Assembly (NCBI GenBank): GCA_035510155.1
Contig: DATKHR010000026.1
Span: 1 to 16,550 of the forward strand
DNA length: 16,550 nucleotides
Origin: DATKHR01 sp035510155
GTDB taxonomy: Bacteria; Acidobacteriota; Vicinamibacteria; Vicinamibacterales; CAVVIG01
Reading direction: 5' to 3'
The notes beneath the pieces were generated by a model. It searched no databases and was not told the origin of the DNA. It saw only the letters and a list, made by a program, of their open reading frames with translations. The first letter of the stretch is position 1; each line of letters starts with the position of its first letter. This document shows positions 6,791 to 12,077 of this stretch, piece after piece. Both the position numbers and the translations under genes were made by a program.

Positions 6791-8365
6791 TTGAGCTTCC
6801 GCCCGCGTTTCCTTTTCCCCGCAACCTCACTCCTCGCGCTTGGTCTGATGCTGGCGCCCGCGCTCTTCGGCCAGGGCACGGCTCCAAGTCTGACGCTCAT
6901 TGCGCGTGACGGCCGGCGAGCGATTCCGTTGACGCTCGTCGCCGATCAGGAGTTCGTCGCGCTCGACGATCTTGCGGCCCAGTTCCAGCTGGCCGTGCAG
7001 GAATCGCTCGGCGCGGTCACCGTTTCGTACAAGGGCAAGACCATCGTCCTCACACCCGATCAGACGCTGGCCTCGGTGGCGGGACGGCTGATTTCGTTGC
7101 CGGCCGCGCCATCGAGAAGCGGACGCCGGTGGCTCGTGCCGGTCGAGTTCGTCGGCCGCGCGCTGGCGCCGATTTATGACAGCCGCGTCGAGCTGCGCAA
7201 GCCGTCGCACCTCGTCATCGTCGGCGACCTTCGCGTGCCTCGCATCTCCACTCGCTACGAGGCGATCGGCTCCGGCGGGCGGCTCACGATCGATGCCTCG
7301 CCACGAGCGACGAGCACCGTCTCGCAGGACGGCGACCACATCTTCGTGAAGTTCGACGCCGACGCCCTCGATACCCCAGCCACGGTCTTTGCGGCCCCCG
7401 CCGCGCCAACTCTCGTGCAAGGCGTCCGATTGGTCGATCCCCTGACGCTCGGCGTGGATCTGTTGTCGCGATTCGGCGGCTTCAAGGCGACGTCCCAGCC
7501 GGTTGACGACACCATGCGGCTCGTCCTGGACCTCGCAGGCGGCCAGACGGACACGACGCCGCCTCCTTCCAATCCGCCATCCAATCCGCAATCCGCAGTC
7601 CCCACTCCGCCATCCAGTCCGCCCCCCGAGCTTCCTCCAGCGTTCGGACAATCTGCGCCTGCCATCCGCACCGTGGCGATCGATCCGGGTCACGGCGGCG
7701 ATGACGCCGGCGTCAGAGGATCGAACGGCGTCAAGGAGAAAGACCTGGCGTTGTCGGTGGCTCGCCGCTTGAAGGGCTTGCTCGAGGCGCGACTCGGCAT
7801 CCGGGTGCTCCTCACAAGAGAAGACGACCGCAATATCTCCATCGATGAGCGCGCGGCCATCGCGAACAACAACAAAGCCGATCTGTTCGTGAGCATCCAC
7901 GCGAACGCGTCGATGCGGAACACGACGGCGGGCGCCACTGTCTATCACGCGGCCTTCTTCGCCGACGCTGCCCAGGCGGCTGGCGCAGCACGTCCGGAGC
8001 GGCTGCCGACGTTCGGCGGCGGTTTGCGTGACGTCGAGATGGTGCCCTGGGATCTTGCCCAGACGCGCCACCTCGCTCAGTCCGGCGCGTTCTCCGATCT
8101 GCTGATCGCGCAGCTCGGCGACCGGATTCCGCTCGCGTTGCGCCCCACTGGTGAGGCGCCCCTGCGTGTGCTCGAATCGGCGAACATGCCGGCGGTCCTC
8201 GTCGAGCTCGGGTACTTGAGCAATGCGACACAGGAAAAACAGATGGCCGGCGAGACGTTTCAGAACGTGTTCGTGCAAGCGTTCTACGACACCGTCGTGC
8301 GGTACCGTGATTCGTTGCACGCGGGCGAGGCCCCGGGCGACAGGGCCTCGCGGGATTTCAAGTGA
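6791..8365 (+). CDS. N-acetylmuramoyl-L-alanine amidase (Amidase_3) with N-terminal AMIN-like region
   Basis: 524 residues. A signal peptide (RPRFLFPATSLLALGLMLAPALFG) directs export. Residues about 30-130 resemble a copper-amine-oxidase-N-like stalk domain; about 140-255 look like an AMIN-type targeting domain (RISTRYEAIGSGGRLTIDAS through TMRLVLDLAG). A Pro/Ser/Asn-rich linker (about 257-290) leads to the Amidase_3 catalytic domain with zinc ligands His301 (DPGHGG), Glu316 (VKEKDL) and His370 (SIHANAS), and the catalytic Glu472 in LVELGYLSN. It cleaves the bond between MurNAc and the stem peptide and likely acts in cell separation. The start is TTG: an in-frame stop at 6758 and absence of other start codons leave no alternative that keeps the signal peptide. 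It overlaps the next gene. Confidence 0.92.
   Translation: MSFRPRFLFPATSLLALGLMLAPALFGQGTAPSLTLIARDGRRAIPLTLVADQEFVALDDLAAQFQLAVQESLGAVTVSYKGKTIVLTPDQTLASVAGRLISLPAAPSRSGRRWLVPVEFVGRALAPIYDSRVELRKPSHLVIVGDLRVPRISTRYEAIGSGGRLTIDASPRATSTVSQDGDHIFVKFDADALDTPATVFAAPAAPTLVQGVRLVDPLTLGVDLLSRFGGFKATSQPVDDTMRLVLDLAGGQTDTTPPPSNPPSNPQSAVPTPPSSPPPELPPAFGQSAPAIRTVAIDPGHGGDDAGVRGSNGVKEKDLALSVARRLKGLLEARLGIRVLLTREDDRNISIDERAAIANNNKADLFVSIHANASMRNTTAGATVYHAAFFADAAQAAGAARPERLPTFGGGLRDVEMVPWDLAQTRHLAQSGAFSDLLIAQLGDRIPLALRPTGEAPLRVLESANMPAVLVELGYLSNATQEKQMAGETFQNVFVQAFYDTVVRYRDSLHAGEAPGDRASRDFK
7571..7624. repeat. Heptamer tandem repeat coding the amidase linker
   Basis: Units aatccgc, (catcc), aatccgc, aatccgc, agtcccc, actccgc, catccag, tccgccc run in an almost unbroken 7-base period. 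Because 7 is not a multiple of 3 the protein does not repeat with period 7, but the composition gives a Pro/Ser/Asn linker. Read on the minus strand the unit is GCGGATT, the same unit seen between the MoxR and DUF58 genes at 16378-16397. Confidence 0.7.
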
Positions 8366-8958
8366 TGTCGCGGCAGGCGGTGGCGGCGGGCCTCGTTGGT
8401 GCGACCGCGATCGCGCTCGGCTCGCTGCTCTTCGCGGGGCTGCCTCGCTGGTACGGGCCTCGGGCGAAGCCGACCGGCCCGGCCGTCGCGCGAACCGCGG
8501 CGCCGTCGGCGGCGGCAACGACGGTTGCGCCAGGACGAAAAATCAAAGCCCATCTCTTCTACGTTGCAGAAGACGGCCTGCGTCTGACGAGCGTCGAACA
8601 TGACGTGGCGTACGGAGACGGGCCGCTCGAGCAGGCACGTGAGATTCTGAACGCGCAGGTCGCGCCCGTCGCTGAGCCGACGGTCTCCGCCGTGCCGCCA
8701 GGCACGACGCTCCGCGCGCTCTTCCTCACTGATCGCGGTGTCGCGTTCGTCGACCTGAGCCGCGAGGTCGCCGCCGCTCACACCGGCGGGACCGACAGCG
8801 AGCTCTTGACCGTGTACACCATCGTCAACGCGCTGACCATGAACCTGCCAGCGATCACGACCGTTCAGGTTCTCGTCGACGGCAAAGAGGTCGAGACCCT
8901 GGCCGGCCACGTCGACCTGCGGCGTCCGCTCGCACGGAATCTCGACCTCGTCCAGTAA
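8365..8958 (+). CDS. Membrane-anchored GerMN-domain protein
   Basis: 197 residues. The N-terminus (VAAGLVGATAIALGSLLFAGL) is a single membrane anchor or uncleaved signal, followed by an Ala/Pro/Thr linker to about residue 55. The rest fits a GerMN domain: KIKAHLFYVAEDGLRLTSVEH, then ILNAQVAPV, then GVAFVDLSREV and ELLTVYTIVNALTMNLPAITTVQVLVDGKEVETLAGHVDL. GerMN was named from Bacillus GerM; in non-sporulating bacteria it occurs in envelope proteins of unclear role, often with amidases, as here. ATG at 8365 overlaps the amidase TGA by one base (a GTG one codon earlier is also possible). The stop overlaps the RNase PH ATG by one base. Confidence 0.82.
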   Translation: MSRQAVAAGLVGATAIALGSLLFAGLPRWYGPRAKPTGPAVARTAAPSAAATTVAPGRKIKAHLFYVAEDGLRLTSVEHDVAYGDGPLEQAREILNAQVAPVAEPTVSAVPPGTTLRALFLTDRGVAFVDLSREVAAAHTGGTDSELLTVYTIVNALTMNLPAITTVQVLVDGKEVETLAGHVDLRRPLARNLDLVQ

Positions 8959-9692
8959 TGCGCGCCGATCACCGTGCGGCGGACGAGCTCCGGGCCACAT
9001 CGATCACACCGAATTACCTCATGCACGCTGAAGGCTCGGTGCTGATCGAGGCCGGAAACACAAAAGTCATCTGCGCCGCGAGCGTCGAGGATCGGGTGCC
9101 GCCATTTCTCCGCAACAGCGGCAAGGGCTGGGTCACGGCCGAATACGGCATGCTGCCCCGCGCCACGACGACCCGCACCCAGCGGGAGGCATCGACCGGA
9201 AAGGTCGGGGGCCGGACGCAGGAGATCCAACGTTTGATCGGACGCTCGCTCCGATCCGTCACGCATCTGCCGGCTCTCGGCGAACGGACGGTCTGGGTCG
9301 ATTGCGACGTCATCCAGGCCGACGGCGGCACACGCACCGCGTCGATTACCGGCGCGTTCGTCGCGCTCGCGCTCGCCCTCGAGAAGCTGCGTGACCGCGG
9401 CGCCATCGGCACGATTCCGGTCATTGACTACGTCGCCGCGACGAGCGTGGGCATCGTCGACGGCATGGCGCTGCTCGATCTGGCGTACGACGACGACAGC
9501 CGGGCAGAGGTAGACATGAATGTGGTCAAGACCGGAGACGGCCGCTTCATCGAGGTGCAGGGGACGGCCGAAGGGTCCCCGTTTGGGCAAGAGGCGTTGC
9601 TCAGGCTGCTCGACCTGGCCGATCGGGGCATTCAGCAGCTGGTCGAGAAGCAGCGAGCGATCGTCGGCCATCTGGTGAAACGGCTGGCCTAG
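8958..9692 (+). CDS. rph: Ribonuclease PH
   Basis: 244 residues, typical length. RNase PH trims the 3' ends of tRNA precursors phosphorolytically. The sequence shows GWVTAEYGMLPRATTTR, the phosphate-binding Arg86 in VGGRTQEIQRLIGRSLR, GGTRTAS (Gly124-Thr125-Arg126) and the acidic catalytic segment LLDLAYDDDSRAEVDMNVV with Asp178/Asp180 and Asp186. The protein ends shortly after the domain. The ATG overlaps the GerMN stop by one base (TAATG), and the alkyltransferase ATG follows one base after its TAG, so it lies inside a tight operon. In many bacteria rph is followed by rdgB; here rdgB is nearby but on the opposite strand, beyond the alkyltransferase gene. Confidence 0.96.
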   Translation: MRADHRAADELRATSITPNYLMHAEGSVLIEAGNTKVICAASVEDRVPPFLRNSGKGWVTAEYGMLPRATTTRTQREASTGKVGGRTQEIQRLIGRSLRSVTHLPALGERTVWVDCDVIQADGGTRTASITGAFVALALALEKLRDRGAIGTIPVIDYVAATSVGIVDGMALLDLAYDDDSRAEVDMNVVKTGDGRFIEVQGTAEGSPFGQEALLRLLDLADRGIQQLVEKQRAIVGHLVKRLA

Positions 9693-9693
9693 C

Positions 9694-10254
9694 ATGCATC
9701 TGTGGCGTGCGATTCTTCCGACGCCGCTCGGCGACATGGTGGCCATGTCGTCGGATGAGGGATTGTGCGCGCTCGAGTTCATCGGACCCGACAGGCTGGA
9801 CCGCGTCGACCAGAGCGTCACGCGCAGTCTGACCCGGCTCGAGCGACGCCTGGTACGGTGGTTCCCACCTCACGGCGTTCGGAACGGCCGGACGGCGGTG
9901 ATCGAGCGGGCTCATGACTGGCTGCAACGGTACTTCGAGGGAGCCGGTACTGACATCGGAGATCTGCCGCTCGACATGCGGGGCGCCGCGTTCGAGCGGC
10001 GAGTCTGGAAGGCACTGCTCGCGATCCCCCCCGGCGAGACGACGAGCTATGGCGCCATCGCCAAGGCTCTCGGATCCGCGGGAGCGTCACGCGCTGTGGG
10101 GCTCGCCAACGGCGCCAATCCGATTGCGATCATCGTGCCGTGCCATCGCGTCATCGGATCGAGCGGATCGCTGACCGGCTACGGAGGCGGGCTCGGCCGC
10201 AAGAAGTGGCTCATCGATCACGAACGCCGGTGGCGCCGCGACGGTCTGTTCTGA
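9694..10254 (+). CDS. ogt: Methylated-DNA--protein-cysteine S-methyltransferase
   Basis: 186 residues. The C-terminal DNA-binding/active-site domain carries FERRVWKALLAIPPGETTSYGAIAKALGS, then SRAVGLANGANPIAIIVPCHRVIG with the acceptor Cys150, then GSLTGYGGGLGRKKWLIDHE. The N-terminal ribonuclease-like domain (MHLWRAILPTPLGDM) is present, and no Ada-type regulatory domain is attached. It repairs O6-alkylguanine by irreversible alkyl transfer to the Cys. It is the last plus-strand gene of the amidase run, one base after rph. Its last 44 bases overlap the 3' end of the minus-strand rdgB gene, and there is no room for a separate terminator. Confidence 0.93.
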   Translation: MHLWRAILPTPLGDMVAMSSDEGLCALEFIGPDRLDRVDQSVTRSLTRLERRLVRWFPPHGVRNGRTAVIERAHDWLQRYFEGAGTDIGDLPLDMRGAAFERRVWKALLAIPPGETTSYGAIAKALGSAGASRAVGLANGANPIAIIVPCHRVIGSSGSLTGYGGGLGRKKWLIDHERRWRRDGLF

Positions 10255-10873
10255 GAAGAAAAGACTTCAGGGCGCGGAACGCCTGGCCGCGGTGGCTGGC
10301 CGCCGCCTTTTGCTCCGCCGTGACCTCAGCCAGCGTGCGGCCGTACGGCGGATAGAAGAAGATCGGGTCGTAGCCAAAGCCACCCGTTCCGCGCGGCGGC
10401 ATCACAATCCTGCCCTCGATGACGCCGCGCGTCTCGAACAGGATGTCGCGGCCGCGTGCGAGCGTGAGCGCGCATACGAATCGCGCTGAGCGATCGGCCT
10501 CGGCGCGTGTCGCGTGATCGGTCGCTGATCCCACCCTATGCCCACTCGCCGTGTGGAGCGCGGCTTCGATGAGCTCGAACTTCTCCGGATACGTTGTGCG
10601 GGGCCCGCCGTAGCGCGCCGACTCGACACCGGGGAGGCCGCCGAGCGCAACAATCTCCAGGCCGGAGTCTTCTGCGACCGTCGTCTCGCCGGTTGCCACG
10701 GCATAGTACAGCGCTTTTTGACGGCTGTTCTCTTGAAAGGTTCGTCCCGTCTCCTCCGGCGCCTCGAGACGCGGCCAGGCGTCCAGCGTGATGAGTTGAA
10801 TCGGGGCGCCCTCGAGCAGCGCGCGAATCTCACGGATTTTGCCCGAGTTGGTCGTGGCGACGAGAAGACGCAT
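10211..10873 (-). CDS. rdgB: dITP/XTP pyrophosphatase (HAM1/RdgB family)
   Basis: 220 residues. It hydrolyses non-canonical purine nucleoside triphosphates (dITP, XTP) to the monophosphates, keeping them out of DNA. Signature segments are RLLVATTNSGKIREI at the N-terminus, TFQENSRQKALYYA, TTVAEDSGLEIVALGGLPGVESARYGG with Asp69, RFVCALTLA, GTGGFGYDPIFF and the closing SHRGQAFRAL. Between about 107 and 128 (HTASGHRVGSATDHATRAEA) there is a somewhat longer loop than usual, and the C-terminal 15 residues (RTDRRGATGVRDR) extend past the family end into the overlap with ogt. The ATG at 10873 is where homology begins; the open frame upstream is Pro/Arg-rich filler. TAGGCT at 10881-10886 (minus strand) could be a -10 box. 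Confidence 0.93.
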   Translation of the reverse strand: MRLLVATTNSGKIREIRALLEGAPIQLITLDAWPRLEAPEETGRTFQENSRQKALYYAVATGETTVAEDSGLEIVALGGLPGVESARYGGPRTTYPEKFELIEAALHTASGHRVGSATDHATRAEADRSARFVCALTLARGRDILFETRGVIEGRIVMPPRGTGGFGYDPIFFYPPYGRTLAEVTAEQKAAASHRGQAFRALKSFLLRTDRRGATGVRDR

Positions 10874-10880
10874 GACCGAC

Positions 10881-10886
10881 AGCCTA
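10881..10886 (-). promoter_or_regulatory. Possible -10 box of rdgB
   Basis: Minus-strand TAGGCT, seven bases before the ATG at 10873, in the context GTTAGGCTG. No -35 box was found at the usual distance. The match to the hexamer before the fadB/J-like start (3270-3275), at nearly the same distance from the start codon, is the only support. The 182-base gap to the next gene otherwise holds GC-rich sequence without recognisable features, apart from a heptamer repeat at its far end. Confidence 0.22.
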
Positions 10887-11011
10887 ACTGAGAGGCTGGC
10901 CGCGGGCGGCGACCTCGAAGGTCGGCCGCCCGGGGTGGGCTCGGCGGGCAGGTTCGGTCGGCTGGCAGACGGCTCGAGGTAAGACTTGCGTCCAGCCGCC
11001 AGGGGGGATCT

Positions 11012-11060
11012 CCGAACGACGAACAACCTACGAGCTACAAGTACCGAGTACCGAGTTAAG
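11012..11060. repeat. Seven-copy heptamer repeat covering a stop codon
   Basis: Units in exact 7-base register: ccgaacg, acgaaca, acctacg, agctaca, agtaccg, agtaccg, agttaag. The last unit contains TTA at 11056-11058, which is the TAA stop of the minus-strand 87-residue gene. The repeat thus begins inside that gene's end and fills the first part of the gap toward rdgB. Confidence 0.7.
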
Positions 11061-11319
11061 CAGCGACAATCCTCGATCGCGCACGCAACGCGGCTCTTAC
11101 AGGCGCCCCGTGCTCAGTGCGCATGAAGGCCCCATCCCGTGTCTGAAACAGGAACTTGGCGTCGACGAGCGCAGCAAGCAGCGCTCCGCACTGCGCCGCG
11201 TCCAGTCCCCAGAGGCGCCGTGCCTGCGCTTCAGTCAACCGCAGACCCGGCATTTCCAGAAACTCACCTTGGACGCGCCGAAGCACTTCTTCATTGGTTC
11301 GGATGGGCTCTGGCACCAT
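11056..11319 (-). CDS. Small conserved-looking protein of unknown function
   Basis: 87 residues, starting MVPEPIRTNEEVLRRVQGEF. The sequence reads like a small helical, possibly winged-helix-type domain: GEFLEMPGLRLTEAQARRLW followed by GLDAAQCGALLAALVDAKFL and FQTRDGAFMRTEHG. The segment 'EMPGLRLT..QA.RLWGLD....LL.ALVDA.FL..T.DGAF' is reminiscent of short proteins seen in Acidobacteriota and some Deltaproteobacteria, but I cannot name a family or function. It has no signal peptide or membrane segment. The ATG at 11319 has GAGG 8 bases upstream; a GTG one codon earlier (11322) is also possible. It lies 182 bases upstream of rdgB on the same strand, and its stop codon lies in a heptamer repeat. 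Confidence 0.7.
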   Translation of the reverse strand: MVPEPIRTNEEVLRRVQGEFLEMPGLRLTEAQARRLWGLDAAQCGALLAALVDAKFLFQTRDGAFMRTEHGAPVRAALRARSRIVAA

Positions 11320-11359
11320 CACATGACCTCGTGTTTTCTGATCGTGAGCTCTGAAATCT

Positions 11360-11367
11360 GGGAGGAG
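11360..11367 (+). promoter_or_regulatory. Strong Shine-Dalgarno site before a 26-codon ORF
   Basis: GGGAGGAG at 11360-11367 ends six bases before the ATG at 11374. This is the best ribosome-binding sequence seen anywhere in the window, where most starts are coupled, leaderless or poorly matched. Confidence 0.5.
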
Positions 11368-11373
11368 CAACGC

Positions 11374-11454
11374 ATGTACCAGGCGCGGTTTTGGCGAAAC
11401 AGGCCGGAAATCAAGCCCGTACTTCCCGGGGAGGCTCAGCCGCCGTTCAACTGA
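11374..11454 (+). CDS. Possible 26-residue small protein
   Basis: A short ORF with sequence MYQARFWRNRPEIK then PVLPGEAQPPFN and a TGA stop. It is basic at the front and Pro-rich at the end, with no signal peptide or membrane segment. I do not recognise it. The argument for it is the strong GGGAGGAG ribosome site at ideal spacing, and its placement in a gap where the divergent 87-residue gene faces the other way. The frame stays open upstream into the antisense of that gene, so the ATG at 11374 is chosen for its ribosome site. Conservation across relatives would be decisive. Confidence 0.35.
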   Translation: MYQARFWRNRPEIKPVLPGEAQPPFN

Positions 11455-11463
11455 CGACGCGGG

Positions 11464-11495
11464 GTGTAGGAAAACCCATCAGAGTGTGGGCAAAC
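11464..11495. promoter_or_regulatory. Pair of direct repeats 20 bp apart
   Basis: GTGTAGGAAAAC (11464-11475) and GTGTGGGCAAAC (11484-11495) match at 10 of 12 bases and start exactly 20 bases apart, about two helical turns. This places both on the same DNA face, as for two protomers or dimers of a regulator. They lie about 110 bases upstream of the ESFPASD-motif membrane protein and just after the 26-codon ORF. Between them and the next start there is a possible -10 box TATCAT (11580-11585). Confidence 0.4.
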
Positions 11496-11600
11496 GACTT
11501 CCCAATGGCCTCAAGCGCGAGCTCGAGACACAGGTGGTGAGCCGTGATTGGCGAGCCGCCGGCCTGGGCGGCACGCGGGTATCATGATGGCGGTGATGCC

Positions 11601-11996
11601 ATGAACGATGCGAACGAACTCAACCTGACCGCTCGCCGGACCCCGGTCAGTGTGTGGAGCCGGGAAGGCTGGGACGGGACCCAACAGCAACTCACGCTTT
11701 CGAGGTGGCTGGTGGGCATTGGCGGCGGCGCCCTGGCGATCCAGGGTCTTCGGCAACGGTCCATACCAGGCTCGCTCCTCGCCGCGGTCGGCGGCAGCCT
11801 TGCCTGGTGGGCGCTGACGGGCGAAGGCGACCTGTCGGACGGGTGGCGATGGCTGGCTGAGATGGCCAGTCGGGCGCGCATGCGCCGCGACGACCGGATT
11901 CACGAAGCATCGACTGAGTCGTTCCCCGCGAGCGACGCGCCGTCCTGGACGCCAACCGTCGGAACAGGCCTGCGTTATCGCCGCGCCCAGCCGTAG
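11601..11996 (+). CDS. Small membrane protein with C-terminal ESFPASD motif
   Basis: 131 residues. Two hydrophobic segments (about 36-50, WLVGIGGGALAIQGL, and 56-73, PGSLLAAVGGSLAWWALT) form a hairpin resembling the DUF2892/YgaP-type membrane domain. The C-terminus carries ESFPASDAPSWTP (106-118), preceded by DDRIHEAST. This short acidic/aromatic motif recurs at the tail of many otherwise unrelated small bacterial proteins and has no established role that I know of. The ATG at 11601 is the first in this frame with a plausible N-terminus; the frame is open back to 11544. No clear Shine-Dalgarno sequence. Upstream direct repeats hint at regulated expression, possibly stress-linked, which is inference. 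Confidence 0.7.
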   Translation: MNDANELNLTARRTPVSVWSREGWDGTQQQLTLSRWLVGIGGGALAIQGLRQRSIPGSLLAAVGGSLAWWALTGEGDLSDGWRWLAEMASRARMRRDDRIHEASTESFPASDAPSWTPTVGTGLRYRRAQP

Positions 11997-12063
11997 GACG
12001 ACGCAAGCAGGGAAGGTCCTCGACGCTCAGAACCCGCAAAATCTCCGCTCAAATCAGCAGATG

Positions 12064-12069
12064 TAGAAT
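12064..12069 (+). promoter_or_regulatory. -10 box of the VWA-MoxR locus, probably leaderless
   Basis: TAGAAT lies eight bases before the GTG at 12078, the same geometry as the SDR promoter (TATAAG, nine bases before GTG). Initiation would fall almost on the start codon. No strong -35 box was found. The 81-base gap after the ESFPASD gene contains no terminator-like hairpin that I can see. Confidence 0.42.
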
Positions 12070-12077
12070 GCTCGTGA

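Noticed and set aside
6827..8518. Long minus-strand open frame (563 codons)
   Set aside because: Antisense shadow of the amidase gene, with no motif or sensible start region.
10874..11011. Upstream extension of rdgB to 11026
   Set aside because: The extra residues are Pro/Arg/Ser filler with no similarity; family homology starts at the ATG at 10873.
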